The translations under genes and the position numbers were made by a program. Of a stretch of 64,000 bases of DNA, positions 18,795 through 28,497 are shown one piece after another; the first letter of the stretch is position 1, and each line of letters begins with the position of its first letter. The notes under the pieces are model-generated. The model did not search any database and was not told the DNA's origin. It was given only the letters and a program-made list of their open reading frames with translations. The stretch is taken from assembly GCF_001244735.1 (NCBI RefSeq), contig NZ_LN868937.1, positions 2,652,785 to 2,716,784 on the forward strand, written 5' to 3'. This stretch comes from Bacillus andreraoultii. GTDB taxonomy: Bacteria; Bacillota; Bacilli; Bacillales; Caldibacillaceae.

Positions 18795-19105
18795 GTTATT
18801 CCAACCCCATTTTCTTGTAAATTAAGAACCATTCCGGGTTACAATAAACTTTTATCAAAAATTTATTATGATGTTCGGACTCAATTCTTTACAAAAAATA
18901 GAAATAGGTAAGTATTAATTGTATTATAACAAAAAATACGTATAAATTAAACAAATTTTTTCCTAAATTTAGAATTGTTGGCTCACCCCCCTTTGTAAGA
19001 ACCATTTATTTTTCATTTTGTTTAAAAGAGGTTATTATAATATAGATAGTTATCACGAAAATATGACATTTTTCGTAAAATATTTTGACGAGTAGGAGCA
19101 ATTAT
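18795..19105. other. Divergent promoter region, histidine kinase / cls
   Basis: This A+T-rich 311-base region separates two divergent genes. A TATAAT at 19036-19041 is a likely -10 element for cls, though the matching -35 is poor. No repeat or open frame is seen. Confidence 0.4.
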
Positions 19106-20554
19106 ATGAACCTTTTAACGATTCTGATTAGTACCATTTTCTTTTTAAACTTTCTTTTAGCTGTAGCTGTCGTATTTTTAGAGCGGAAAGATCCTGGTTC
19201 TACTTGGGCATGGCTCTTAGTATTATTTTTCGTTCCACTTGTCGGATTTGTACTTTATTTAATACTAGGCCAAAATTTAAAACGAAAAAAATTATTTGTA
19301 TGGGAAGATTTAAAAAAGATTGGGCTTGATGATTTAATTAACAATCAAATTAAAGGCATCGAGGAAAAAAAATATGAGATGGTTACAGATGAAATGAAGA
19401 GCCATCAAGATCTTATTTATTTATTCCTTGCTAACAACAACGCACTATTAACTCAAGATAATGATATTCAAATTTTTATTGATGGAAAAGATAAGTTTAA
19501 AGCCCTATTCCGCGATATTGATAACGCGAAATCACATATACATTTGCAATATTACATATTCCGTGATGATGAATTAGGTAAGAAATTAATTAATTTGTTA
19601 GTAAAAAAAGCGAAACAAGGGGTTGAAGTTCGTGTCCTTTATGATGAAATGGGATCACGCCGTATTAAAAAGCGTACGTTTAACCGATTGAAACAAGCTG
19701 GTGGTGAAGTTGAAGTATTTTTCCCCTCAAAAATTCCGTTAGTGAACTTAAGAATGAATTTCCGTAACCATCGAAAACTCGTTATTATTGATGGAAAAAC
19801 TGCGTACGTTGGTGGTTTTAATGTTGGGGATGAATATTTAGGTCTTGATAAAAAGTTTGGTTATTGGCGCGATACTCATTTGCGAATCCAAGGGAATGCA
19901 GTCATCGCGACACAAATTCGATTTATACTCGATTGGAATCAAGCCTCTTCAAGAAATGATATTTATTATGACAAAAAGTATTTTCCAGATCATACCCATC
20001 ATGGTCACATACCTGTACAAATTGTAACGAGTGGGCCCGATTCCGAATGGGAACATATTAAATATGGCTATATTAAGATGATTTCTACAGCTAAAAAATC
20101 TATTTACATTCAAACTCCTTATTTTATTCCTGATGCAAGTATTCTTGATGCTTTACGAATTGCGATTTTATCTGGTGTTGATGTGAAAATTATGATACCG
20201 AATAAACCTGATCATATGTTTGTTTACTGGGCAACGTTGTCTTATATCGGGGAGTTATTGAAGGCAGGGGCAAATGTTTATATTTATGAAAATGGTTTTA
20301 TCCATGCTAAAATGATTGTCGTTGATGAAAATGCCGCTTCAGTTGGAACAGCAAATATTGATGTACGAAGTTTTATGTTAAATTTTGAAGTAAATGCCTT
20401 TATTTATGACACACCAACGGCGAAAAAGTTAGTAGAGATTTTCAACAACGATATAACGAAATCTAGAAGATTGACGTATTATCAATATTTACAGAGGCCG
20501 CTTAAAATCCGGTTTAAAGAATCGATATCCAGATTATTGTCTCCTATTTTATAA
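19106..20554 (+). CDS. cls: Cardiolipin synthase
   Basis: Membrane phospholipase-D family enzyme of 482 residues that condenses two phosphatidylglycerol molecules into cardiolipin and glycerol. Two N-terminal transmembrane helices (LLTILISTIFFLNFLLAVAVV and WAWLLVLFFVPLVGFVLYLIL) precede two HKD motifs: HRKLVIIDGKTAYVGGFN near 220 and HAKMIVVDENAASVGTAN near 397. The start is the ATG at 19106, with GTAGGAG seven bases before it, giving exactly the length of B. subtilis ClsA. An upstream in-frame TTG has no ribosome binding site. It is probably monocistronic. Confidence 0.95.
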   Translation: MNLLTILISTIFFLNFLLAVAVVFLERKDPGSTWAWLLVLFFVPLVGFVLYLILGQNLKRKKLFVWEDLKKIGLDDLINNQIKGIEEKKYEMVTDEMKSHQDLIYLFLANNNALLTQDNDIQIFIDGKDKFKALFRDIDNAKSHIHLQYYIFRDDELGKKLINLLVKKAKQGVEVRVLYDEMGSRRIKKRTFNRLKQAGGEVEVFFPSKIPLVNLRMNFRNHRKLVIIDGKTAYVGGFNVGDEYLGLDKKFGYWRDTHLRIQGNAVIATQIRFILDWNQASSRNDIYYDKKYFPDHTHHGHIPVQIVTSGPDSEWEHIKYGYIKMISTAKKSIYIQTPYFIPDASILDALRIAILSGVDVKIMIPNKPDHMFVYWATLSYIGELLKAGANVYIYENGFIHAKMIVVDENAASVGTANIDVRSFMLNFEVNAFIYDTPTAKKLVEIFNNDITKSRRLTYYQYLQRPLKIRFKESISRLLSPIL

Positions 20555-20672
20555 GATTGCCATCAACAGTAAATGAGTAAAGATATGAATAGAACGATGG
20601 AGCTTGATTATTTTAATCGAACGATTGGTTTAATTAGACATTGAAACCAACAATACAAGGGGTTTTTATACA

Positions 20673-21845
20673 ATGGAGAATAAGAAGGCTTTACCCATAT
20701 TATTTCTTGTCATGTTTTTAGTAATGGTAGGATTTGGGATTATTATTCCGGTTTTACCTTTTTATGCGGAAAATTTAGGTGCAAGTCCAACAGAACTTGG
20801 TCTGTTAATGGCAGTTTATTCGTTAATGCAACTGTTGTTTTCACCCGTTTGGGGTCAAGTTTCCGATCGATTTGGTCGAAAACCAGTTATGCTCATCGGT
20901 ATTTTTGGCCTCAGTCTTTCATTCTTCTTAATGGCTGTAGCAAGTTCGCTATGGATGTTATTTGCCGCAAGAATTATTGGTGGACTATTATCATCTGCCA
21001 ATATGCCCACCACGATGGCATATGTTGCCGATATTACAACCCTAGAGAATCGTAGTAAAGGAATGGGGTTAATTGGGGCTGCAGTTGGTTTAGGTTTTAT
21101 CTTTGGTCCGGCTGTTGGTGGGATCTTTTCAGATATTCGCTTAAATCTTCCTTTTTATTTAGCAGGGATTACATCGGTTGTAACATTTTTCCTTGTGCTC
21201 ATCGTTTTAAAAGAATCTTTACCGAAAGAAGCACGTGATAAATCTAGAAGTAAGGAAGAATCTAGTAGATGGTCGGCTTTTCGTGGATCCAATACTCTTT
21301 TATTTATCCTACAATTTTTCGTTTCGTTATCACTAGCTGGACTTGAAGCAACATTCGCTTATTTTGCGGCAGATAGAGCCAATTTAGGTACGAGAGAAAT
21401 TGGCTATATATTTATGATTATGGGATTAGCTGGGGCTATTGTTCAAGGTGGACTAATCGGACCATTAGCGAAAAAGTACGGTGAAGGAAAAATAATTCAG
21501 ACAGGTATCGTTGTTTCCGCACTAGGTTTCGGATTCATATTATTAACAAATAACTTTATAACGGCTGCCATTTATTTAACTATTTTCGGACTTGGGAATG
21601 GGGTAATTAGACCGACTGTATCTGCACTACTGACGAAAACATCAACTGCTGGTCATGGAAGTGTCACCGGTTTACTTTCTTCTTTTGACTCGCTTGGACG
21701 AATTATTGGACCTCCACTCGGTGGTACGCTTTTTGCCCTAGGTGCTGGTTTTCCATATGTTTCAGGTATGATTTTGTCCGTGATTGCCTTGTTATTTTAT
21801 CAAATCTATCGTTTCCGAGTTAAAGCTGCAGAGGAAACAAAATAA
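20673..21845 (+). CDS. MFS drug efflux transporter
   Basis: Major facilitator protein of 390 residues with about 12 transmembrane helices. The A motif GQVSDRFGRKPVML lies in the loop after helix 2 (about 61-74). The antiporter C motif GAAVGLGFIFGPAVGG in helix 5 (about 135-150) marks the DHA1 proton-drug antiporter group, as in NorA, Bmr and TetA. Substrates cannot be deduced. AGGGG lies 10 bases before the ATG. No regulator is adjacent, and the downstream region is the composite repeat with its hairpins. Confidence 0.9.
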   Translation: MENKKALPILFLVMFLVMVGFGIIIPVLPFYAENLGASPTELGLLMAVYSLMQLLFSPVWGQVSDRFGRKPVMLIGIFGLSLSFFLMAVASSLWMLFAARIIGGLLSSANMPTTMAYVADITTLENRSKGMGLIGAAVGLGFIFGPAVGGIFSDIRLNLPFYLAGITSVVTFFLVLIVLKESLPKEARDKSRSKEESSRWSAFRGSNTLLFILQFFVSLSLAGLEATFAYFAADRANLGTREIGYIFMIMGLAGAIVQGGLIGPLAKKYGEGKIIQTGIVVSALGFGFILLTNNFITAAIYLTIFGLGNGVIRPTVSALLTKTSTAGHGSVTGLLSSFDSLGRIIGPPLGGTLFALGAGFPYVSGMILSVIALLFYQIYRFRVKAAEETK

Positions 21846-21910
21846 ATTGAACAAAGCACACTTTTTTGACCCTAAAAGTGAAATTCGAATTCGCTCATAT
21901 GAATAACATA

Positions 21911-21949
21911 ACGGACAAGCATCAATATGAATGGGCTTGTCCGTTTTTT
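21911..21949 (+). terminator. Terminator of the MFS gene, inside the composite repeat
   Basis: ACGGACAAGC and GCTTGTCCGT make a perfect 10-bp stem followed by TTTTTT. It is also part of the repeated sequence, since a near-identical hairpin occurs at 59774-59811. Confidence 0.85.
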
Positions 21950-22021
21950 GTTGTTTGATTATTTTGGTATGCATGTGTGGATGTGGTACATGATCACTTC
22001 CATTCGATTATTCGTGAGTTA

Positions 22022-22195
22022 GACTTCTACACCCCTTCTAGATGACCATTTTATCCTTTTTCACGGCGATTTGGGCTTCTACAACTGCTTTTGATGACCG
22101 TTTCCTCTTTTTTGACCATGATTTGGGCTTCTACAGCCGTTCTACGTTACCTTCGTAGCCATTTCCACCGCAAATCGGGCTTCTACCGTTCTTTT
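22022..22195 (+). repeat. 52-bp tandem repeat array 1
   Basis: Four degenerate units with CTTCTAC at 22024, 22076, 22128 and 22180, that is exactly 52 bases apart. Units share GATTTGGGCTTCTAC and GATGACCGTTT-like blocks. Confidence 0.8.
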
Positions 22196-22345
22196 TTCCA
22201 TGGTAGTCCAATAAAGAAAAACGAGCCTTCAGACAACCAAGAGCCGTAGTTTTCCGAAAAAGATTTTTCGGTGCTAGAGCCTTCCTTGTGTGCTTAAGTG
22301 CACAAGGATAGTAGAAATTGGAAAATTTCTACTTTCCTAATAGCT

Positions 22346-22380
22346 AAAAAAATGACGGGATCATCACCCGTCATTTTTTT
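22346..22380. terminator. Terminator after lutC
   Basis: AAAAAATGACGGG and CCCGTCATTTTTT form a perfect 13-bp stem, 49 bases past the lutC stop codon. It works in both directions, and the A-run is shared with the tail of repeat copy D. Confidence 0.9.
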
Positions 22381-22428
22381 ATAAAGAGAAACAAACTCAT
22401 AAAAGTTAGTTCGATAAGTATATACTAC

Positions 22429-23133
22429 TTAATCTTCTACTAAAATATACGTCGCATGAACAGGTCCGTGCACACCGACAATCAGTTTCATTTCTATATC
22501 CGCACTATTACTTGGCCCAGAAATAAAGCTAACGCAAGATTCCACCATTTCACCTTTTTGAACTTTTTCATGAATAATGGCAGAAGCTTGGGTCATCCGT
22601 GGAACGAACGTACTTTTTGGAATAATAGCAATATGATTTTTTGGTAGTAAACTAATCGATCGACCGTGATCCCTATTATGAAATAGTGTAACCGTTGCAG
22701 TTTCAGCTAATGTAATATCACTAAATGTAATTCCGATGTTTGCCCGTTCAGCAATCTTTTCATTTTCTTTGCCAATTGTATAATCCCAAACATGTACTTC
22801 GACTTTAGGTCGTAAGTCATTAAAATAGTCTAATAATCCGTACGCCTTATTTCGGGGATCGTTTGGAACAACAATCGATTCACCACCATACGCTTCAATT
22901 GTTTCATTTAATACATGTTGTATGTGATTTCGATCTGTTTGCTTAAATTCTGTATGGATGGCTTTGCATTGTTTAGCAAAAATATCAACTAACGCTTCCT
23001 CATCTAAACCTTTGAATACATTATATTGTGGTGTTACCTTCCATTGTGGACGAACAACACCTTCTGTCTTACGGTCACGACCTAATTTTCCAGCAAGTTT
23101 ATTTAAAAATTCATCACGATTCACGATAGCCAT
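22429..23133 (-). CDS. lutC: Lactate utilization protein LutC
   Basis: Subunit of the LutABC iron-sulphur L-lactate oxidising system (DUF162/LUD family), 234 residues. The core has the typical NIGITFSDITLAETATVTLFHN and ISLLPKNHIAIIPKS segments, and an SGPSNSADIEM stretch with LIVGVHGPVHATYILVED at the end. No cysteine cluster is seen, as expected for LutC. Its start codon shares one base with the lutB stop (position 23133), so translation is coupled. The last gene of lutABC, it ends ahead of a strong terminator. Confidence 0.95.
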   Translation of the reverse strand: MAIVNRDEFLNKLAGKLGRDRKTEGVVRPQWKVTPQYNVFKGLDEEALVDIFAKQCKAIHTEFKQTDRNHIQHVLNETIEAYGGESIVVPNDPRNKAYGLLDYFNDLRPKVEVHVWDYTIGKENEKIAERANIGITFSDITLAETATVTLFHNRDHGRSISLLPKNHIAIIPKSTFVPRMTQASAIIHEKVQKGEMVESCVSFISGPSNSADIEMKLIVGVHGPVHATYILVED

Positions 23134-24554
23134 TATGCCTCACCATCCTTTTGACGATGTTCAAACCAAGAACGGAAAGATTGTTTCGGTGGTGCTGAAA
23201 TATTCCGTACAGCTGTCCATCCTTTTAATGGCCCAGGTCCATTTTCAATAACTTCATCCTTTGTCCACGGTTTCAATGCTGGTCGAGCAAGTTTTGTACT
23301 CATATTGTACATGAATGGACTTCCTCCCCATTTTTCAAAACCTTTCATCATCATTTTTTCAGAAATAGGTGTATCTCCACGTTCAACTAATTTTTGCCGG
23401 TGCCAAATAAGCATTTCGTGAAGTGGAATTCGGACTGGGCAAGCTTCCGTACAAGCTCCACAAAGGGTTGATGCATAAGGTAAATCTTTATGTTCTTCAT
23501 AACCATCAAGTACCGGTGTTAGTACAGCACCAATTGGTCCAGGGTAAACTGAGTTATATGCATGCCCACCAATATGACGGTAGACCGGACATGCGTTCAT
23601 ACAAGCACCACAACGAATGCAATGAAGCGCTGCTTGGAATTCAGTCCCTAGTGCATTGCTCCGGCCGTTATCGACAATGACTAAATGATAGTCGTTTGGA
23701 CCATCAATTTCATCGTCGCCTCGGCAACCAGTATAAGCAGTAATGTAACTCGTTAATTTTTGTCCAACCGCAGATCGAGTTAATAAGCCAACGAGTACTT
23801 CCATTTCCTCCCAAGTTGGGACGATGCGTTCCATTCCCATCACTGTAATTAACGTATCCGGAACTGTCCAAACCATATCGGCATTTCCTTCATTTGTAAC
23901 TAGAGTAATGGTACCCGATTCAGCAATCGCAAAGTTACAACCCGTAACACCAACATCTGCTTGTAAAAAGTCATTTCGTAATTGTTCACGAGCAAATGCT
24001 GCTAATTCTTCTGGTTCACTAGATCCAGTATAGCCTCTTTTTTTAGTAAAAGTTTCTTGAATTTGTTCTTTATTTTTATGTAATGCAGGGGTAACGATAT
24101 GGGATGGATGGTCACCTTCTAATTGTAAAATCCATTCACCAAGATCCGATTCGACGACCTCTGCGCCAGCTTCTTCTATAGCGGAATTGAGCCCGATTTC
24201 TTCCGTTACCATTGATTTAGATTTTACAACTTTATTAGCGTTTTTCTTTTGTATAACATTTTTTATATATTGATTTGCTTCTTCTGCTGTTGCTGCAAAG
24301 AAGACATTTCCCCCACGTTTCTCGATTTGTTCACTTAATTGGTGTAAATAATAATCGAGATTGTTAATTGTATGTGTGCGAATCTCTTCCCCTAGTTTAC
24401 GCCAATCTTCCCAATTACCAAGTTCTTCTGCTTGGCTTAGTCGGCCAGCACGAAAACGTCTTTGAGCACTAGCAACAGCACTCCGCATGAATTCATTTTC
24501 AATCCCTTTTTTAACCCCATCTTTAAAAGGAATATCTTCTAATTTTAAACTCAT
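23133..24554 (-). CDS. lutB: Lactate utilization iron-sulphur protein LutB
   Basis: Large subunit of the LutABC lactate oxidase, 473 residues. An N-terminal LUD domain (about 60-290, with [19 protein letters not shown]) precedes a bacterial ferredoxin module with two cluster motifs: [14 protein letters not shown] near 308 and [13 protein letters not shown] near 358. Electrons from lactate probably pass through these clusters to the quinone pool. The gene starts 16 bases after lutA and overlaps lutC by one base, a tight operon. Confidence 0.96.
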   Translation of the reverse strand: MSLKLEDIPFKDGVKKGIENEFMRSAVASAQRRFRAGRLSQAEELGNWEDWRKLGEEIRTHTINNLDYYLHQLSEQIEKRGGNVFFAATAEEANQYIKNVIQKKNANKVVKSKSMVTEEIGLNSAIEEAGAEVVESDLGEWILQLEGDHPSHIVTPALHKNKEQIQETFTKKRGYTGSSEPEELAAFAREQLRNDFLQADVGVTGCNFAIAESGTITLVTNEGNADMVWTVPDTLITVMGMERIVPTWEEMEVLVGLLTRSAVGQKLTSYITAYTGCRGDDEIDGPNDYHLVIVDNGRSNALGTEFQAALHCIRCGACMNACPVYRHIGGHAYNSVYPGPIGAVLTPVLDGYEEHKDLPYASTLCGACTEACPVRIPLHEMLIWHRQKLVERGDTPISEKMMMKGFEKWGGSPFMYNMSTKLARPALKPWTKDEVIENGPGPLKGWTAVRNISAPPKQSFRSWFEHRQKDGEA

Positions 24555-24570
24555 TTCCTTACACCTCTTA

Positions 24571-25290
24571 TCAGTTATGCGTATTTAATATTTCCGAAAT
24601 ATGAATAACTTGGACGTTTTTTCCTTCTCTTTGCATTCGACCACCGATATTCATTAAACAAGCCATATCACCGCCACATAAATAATCTGCTTCCGTCTCT
24701 GAAACGTGGCGTGATTTTTCTTTTACCATTTCGGCTGAAATCTCTGGTTTTTTCACGGAGAATGTTCCACCAAAGCCACAGCAATCTTCACCTGATGGTA
24801 GTTCAATGAATTCAATCCCTTTCACATTTTGTAAAAGTAATTTTGGTGCATCTTTTACCCCTAAAATCCGTGTCATATGGCAAGATGGATGATAAGTCAC
24901 TCTTCCTTTAAAAGTCGAACCAACATCCGTTACACCTAATACATCCACAATAAATTGGGTTAATTCGAACGTTTTTGTAGCTAATTCTTGTGCTGGTTTT
25001 TCCCATTCTGGATCACCTTTAAAGACATGAGGGTACTCCCGAATCATACCGACACAAGAACCTGAAGGACCGACAACATACTCAGAATCTTTAAATGCGC
25101 GAATCATTTGCTTCATAGAGGCTTTCGCTTCTTCTAAATACCCACTATTGAAGGCTGGTTGACCACAACAAGTTTGGGCTGCAGGAAAATCAACTTCACA
25201 ACCAAGTCGTTCTAAAATTTCTACCGTATTTTTACCAACATTTGGAAACATAATATCACTTACACAAGTGATGAATAATGATACTTTCAC
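24571..25290 (-). CDS. lutA: Lactate utilization protein LutA
   Basis: Cysteine-rich (CCG domain) subunit of LutABC, 239 residues, related to the GlpC/GlcF cluster-binding subunits. Two CCG motifs are visible: CCGQPAF near residue 42 and DCCGFGGTF near 169, with further Cys in YHPSCHMTR and the [12 protein letters not shown] end. These bind non-cubane iron-sulphur clusters in this family. It lies first among the structural genes and starts 50 bases after lutR, all on one strand. The ATG follows AAGAGGTGACA. Confidence 0.95.
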   Translation of the reverse strand: MKVSLFITCVSDIMFPNVGKNTVEILERLGCEVDFPAAQTCCGQPAFNSGYLEEAKASMKQMIRAFKDSEYVVGPSGSCVGMIREYPHVFKGDPEWEKPAQELATKTFELTQFIVDVLGVTDVGSTFKGRVTYHPSCHMTRILGVKDAPKLLLQNVKGIEFIELPSGEDCCGFGGTFSVKKPEISAEMVKEKSRHVSETEADYLCGGDMACLMNIGGRMQREGKNVQVIHISEILNTHN

Positions 25291-25339
25291 ACTTTGTCAC
25301 CTCTTAAGATTGTAAGATTCATTTTCAAGTAAACCCACG

Positions 25340-26047
25340 CTATTCAATATATTTAAATAGTACTGTCTCTGTATTTTCTAAGTGATCAAACATATTTTTA
25401 CTGGCGAGTTCACCATTCTTACTTTTTATTGCTGCAAATATTTGCTTATGTTCTCTAGTTAATTGCTCTGAGTAATTTTCTGAGTATAATAATAGCTTTC
25501 GAGTTTCACGAATCGTTTCAGAAATTAAATCCGAGACACTTCCCATCAAACTAATTAGTAAATGGTTATGGGTTGCTTTTGCAATGGCATGATGAAAATC
25601 GACATCCGCCTTTTGTGCAAGATTCTCATCCCCATCACAGTTTTCCATCACTTTTATCGCCTCTTCAATGGCAATTAAATCTTCTGCTTTACAATTTTCC
25701 GCTGCTAAACGAGCTGTACCAACTTCTAATATTTTCCGAACTTCAAATAACTCTTTTACATCCTTTTGTTTCATTAAAAATGCAGTCGTAACTGGAAGGG
25801 TGAATTTTGCTGGATCAAAATCTTTTACATATGTCCCTTCTCCTTGACGCATTTCAATCAGTCCCATTGTTCGTAAACCATTTAATGCTTCCCTTATTGC
25901 TGGTCGACCAACACCGAAATTTTGCGCTAATTTTTCAACCGATTCGAGTTTGTCACCTGGTTTTAATTTTCCATCCTTAATCATATGCATGATGTTGTCA
26001 GCTACTTCTTCATAAATCTTCTTTGTTTGAATCCGTTTATATTCCAT
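25340..26047 (-). CDS. lutR: FadR-family regulator LutR
   Basis: GntR/FadR transcriptional repressor of 235 residues, predicted to sense L-lactate and control lutABC. An N-terminal winged helix (VGRPAIREALNGLRTMGLIEM near 48-68, wing QGEGTYV) is followed by an all-helical FCD effector domain with metal-ligand-like residues in DVDFHHAIAKATHN and HKQIFAAI. It sits directly upstream of lutA in the same direction. In B. subtilis, by contrast, lutR is encoded away from lutABC. A promoter with two dyads lies ahead of it, suggesting autoregulation. The start is preceded by a weak GGG. Confidence 0.9.
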   Translation of the reverse strand: MEYKRIQTKKIYEEVADNIMHMIKDGKLKPGDKLESVEKLAQNFGVGRPAIREALNGLRTMGLIEMRQGEGTYVKDFDPAKFTLPVTTAFLMKQKDVKELFEVRKILEVGTARLAAENCKAEDLIAIEEAIKVMENCDGDENLAQKADVDFHHAIAKATHNHLLISLMGSVSDLISETIRETRKLLLYSENYSEQLTREHKQIFAAIKSKNGELASKNMFDHLENTETVLFKYIE

Positions 26048-26173
26048 TTCCCGATACCCCTTATCTTGAACTTTATTTAGCTAGAAATGTTAAACTTAAC
26101 AGTAGATAGTATAAAGCAAGCGTTAACAAAATATCCCCAATAAATATGTATGCATCACATGTTAAGTGATAAG

Positions 26174-26224
26174 GTCATCAGATGACTATATCATTATAAT
26201 ACTTCTAATCTAGAAATTTGACAA
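26174..26224 (-). promoter_or_regulatory. lutR promoter with two operator-like palindromes
   Basis: On the minus strand TTGTCA (26219-26224) and TATTAT (26196-26201) are 17 bases apart. The spacer contains TTCTAGATTAGAA, a 5-3-5 palindrome. Nine bases beyond the -10 lies GTCATCTGATGAC (26174-26186), a perfect 6-1-6 palindrome overlapping the expected transcription start. Either could be a LutR site. Confidence 0.6.
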
Positions 26225-26316
26225 GTTTTTGAACATGTTTATAGGAAAAAATGGTCTTGTGTATATTTATTAAATCAATTTCTGTAAATATGCATGACCA
26301 TATTTTAAATGTAATA

Positions 26317-26347
26317 AAAGCCATGCACGAATACATGCACGGCTTTT
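26317..26347. terminator. argS terminator
   Basis: AAAAGCC and GGCTTTT, extended by TGCA pairings inside, form a hairpin just beyond the argS stop codon with T-rich flanks. Confidence 0.8.
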
Positions 26348-26357
26348 TACGTTCATT

Positions 26358-28064
26358 CTACATTTTTTGTGGAGCACCAAGACCAAGAATACGTAATCCT
26401 TCTTTTATGACAACTGTAATGGCTTCGACTAATTGTAACCGAGCGCCTAGTTGTGCATCATTTTCTAAAATTTTCACAGATCCGTAATATTTATTAAATG
26501 CTTGTGCTAAGTCAATTAAATATTTTGCAATCCGTGAAGGGTCAAATTCATTAAAGGCTGCTTGAATCACTTCTTCAAATTTTGTTAGTAAATATACAAT
26601 TGCCCATGCTTTTTCATTGCCAAAGGCTTCGGGTGAAATAGAAGAAACTGTTTGTCCACTTGCTTTTTCTAACAATGAACATGCTCGTGCATACGTATAT
26701 TGAAGATATGGACCTGTTTCACCTTCGAATGTAAGCATCGTATCAAGTGAGAATTCAATATCATTTAACCGGAAGTTTTTCAAGTCATGGAAAATGACAG
26801 CACCAACACCTACCATGCGAGCAACATCTTCTTTATTTTCAAGATCTGGGTTACGGCTTTCGATATTTTTTAAAGCAAGGTCAATCGCATCTTGGAGAAC
26901 TTCTTCTAATAGAACAAGTTTTCCTTTTCTTGTAGACATCTTTTTCCCATCTTTTAATAACATACCAAATGGGATATGATGCATATTGTCAGCCCAATCG
27001 TGCCCCATTTTCTTTAATACAAGTTTTAATTGTTTAAAATGAAGTGATTGTTCTGCACCAACAACATATAATGATTTTGCAAAATCATACTCACGCTTCC
27101 GGTACATGGCCGCAGCTAAATCACGAGTCATGTATAATGTTGCCCCATCGGATTTTTTTATAAGACTTGGTGCCATATCAAATTCATCTAACGAAACGAC
27201 CATTGCTCCATCAGATTCTGTTAACAGATTTTTTTCTTCTAATTCCTCAATGACTGCATCCATTTTATCATTATAGAATGCTTCACCATGATATGAATCA
27301 AAACTCACCCCTAAAAGTTCGTAAATTCGATTGAATTCTTTTAATGATTCTGTTTTGAACCAATTCCAGTAGTATGTTGCTTCTTCATCACCATCTTCTA
27401 ATTTCTTAAACCATTCCCGGCCTTGGTCTTCTAATTCAGGTTTTGTTTCTGCTTCTTCATGGAAACGGACATATAAGGAAAGCAACTCTTGAATCGGTTG
27501 AGCTTTTACTTTCTCTTCGTCTCCCCATAATTTATAAGCGGTGATGAGTTTACCAAATTGTGTACCCCAGTCACCTAAATGATTAATCTTTACAGGAGTA
27601 TAGCCACTTTTTTCCATAATGTTTGCTAGTGCATTACCAATCACTGTTGAGCGGAGATGCCCCATAGAAAAAGGTTTAGCAATATTTGGTGAAGACATAT
27701 CGATTGGGATATTTTCACCGTTCCCAATTGCTAACGTACCGTAGTCACCTTGTTTTTCAATAATTTCACTGACGACTTCCGCACCTACTACTTCTCTATT
27801 CAAAAAGAAGTTTAAGTAAGGACCTACTGCTTCTATTTTTTGAATGAATGGGTGTTGCATAGTTGATTGAAGATCGATTGCAATTTGTTGAGGTGCTTTT
27901 TTCAATTCTTTTGCAAGTAGGAAACAAGGAAAAGCGTAGTCACCTAATGCCATTTGTTTTGGTACTTCAATCATTTTTTCGATTGATTCTTTTGATAACG
28001 ATTCGATTCCTTTACTCGTTAATGCTTCATGAACTAGTGAGACAACGACTGTTTTATCATCCAC
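26358..28064 (-). CDS. argS: Arginyl-tRNA synthetase
   Basis: Class I aminoacyl-tRNA synthetase of about 568 residues charging tRNA-Arg. The HIGH-type signature appears in SSPNIAKPFSMGHLRSTVIG near 125-145, and a KMSKS-like loop reads KKMSTRKG near 370. The C-terminal helical domain (TYARACSLLEKA) binds the anticodon. The frame stays open upstream to 28136, but that part overlaps the T-box terminator; I chose the GTG at 28064, which has AAGGAGG nine bases before it. Expression should depend on uncharged tRNA-Arg through the leader described next. Confidence 0.96.
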   Translation of the reverse strand: MDDKTVVVSLVHEALTSKGIESLSKESIEKMIEVPKQMALGDYAFPCFLLAKELKKAPQQIAIDLQSTMQHPFIQKIEAVGPYLNFFLNREVVGAEVVSEIIEKQGDYGTLAIGNGENIPIDMSSPNIAKPFSMGHLRSTVIGNALANIMEKSGYTPVKINHLGDWGTQFGKLITAYKLWGDEEKVKAQPIQELLSLYVRFHEEAETKPELEDQGREWFKKLEDGDEEATYYWNWFKTESLKEFNRIYELLGVSFDSYHGEAFYNDKMDAVIEELEEKNLLTESDGAMVVSLDEFDMAPSLIKKSDGATLYMTRDLAAAMYRKREYDFAKSLYVVGAEQSLHFKQLKLVLKKMGHDWADNMHHIPFGMLLKDGKKMSTRKGKLVLLEEVLQDAIDLALKNIESRNPDLENKEDVARMVGVGAVIFHDLKNFRLNDIEFSLDTMLTFEGETGPYLQYTYARACSLLEKASGQTVSSISPEAFGNEKAWAIVYLLTKFEEVIQAAFNEFDPSRIAKYLIDLAQAFNKYYGSVKILENDAQLGARLQLVEAITVVIKEGLRILGLGAPQKM

Positions 28065-28129
28065 TACATAATTCCTCCTTAAAACAAGATACATATTTTT
28101 ATATTTTTTCTTAAAAAACGATAAAAAAA

Positions 28130-28350
28130 CCCTCATCTCTATAATATATATAGAGACGAGGGTTGTGCTCGCGGTGCCACTCTACTTGCTAATGAATTAG
28201 CCAGCTTGAAAAAATAACGGTTATCCCGAGTTTACCTACTAATTTCAGTAAACTTTCTCAAGGGTGCGCTTCATGACGACATTCGTACCGAACTTTCACC
28301 AACTTCGGCTCGCTTAGACGAAAATTCACCACTACTCTCCCTATCATTGA
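28130..28350 (-). ncRNA. T-box leader of argS
   Basis: Transcriptional attenuator that reads uncharged tRNA-Arg. The T-box consensus AGAGTGGCACCGCGAGC is at 28167-28183 on the minus strand. It is followed by a terminator, CCCTCGTCTCTATA / TATAGAGATGAGGG plus seven T (28130-28162). Upstream lies Stem I with GGGAGAGTAG at its base and an AGCGAGCC...GTTGGTGAAAG apical region typical of T-boxes. Both CGT and CGC (Arg codons) occur in the 3' arm of Stem I; CGC followed by A is the likelier specifier. Confidence 0.93.
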
Positions 28351-28497
28351 ATAAATATATGTTTGTACGAGGATATTATATAGAAAGAATGATACGAAGT
28401 CAAATACAAATGTGTTTCTTGCATTCATGCATTCATCCCAACGAATAGAATGAGGGGAAAATCTGCTTTTGTAAAGTTACATTTTTTTAAAGAGGGT

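Larger units (their letters stand above)
21847..22345 (+). repeat. Composite dispersed repeat, long copy (includes element copy D)
   Basis: About 500 bases of non-coding sequence. In order it holds TGAACAAAGCACACTT, a strong hairpin, TGCATGTGTGGATGTGG with ACATGATCA and TTCCATTCGATT, four 52-nt tandem units, and the three-hairpin element (22214-22345). The same order recurs in shorter form at 59729-60042. The element copy is the clearest in the window: CCGAAAAA/TTTTTCGG, CCTTGTG/CACAAGG, then GGATAGTAGAAATT/AATTTCTACTTTCC. Confidence 0.8.

Noticed and set aside
21792-21974. 60-codon minus-strand frame through the MFS terminator region
   Set aside because: Overlaps the MFS gene end and the repeat hairpin, with no ribosome binding site; it is an open frame created by the repeat.
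22022-22195. CRISPR array
   Set aside because: The 52-bp units are degenerate over their whole length, with no conserved repeat separated by unique spacers and no cas genes nearby.
26251-26487. Plus-strand frame over the end of argS
   Set aside because: Antisense to argS and its terminator; no independent support.
28065-28136. N-terminal extension of ArgS
   Set aside because: The extra codons overlap the T-box terminator, and the GTG at 28064 has the ribosome binding site.
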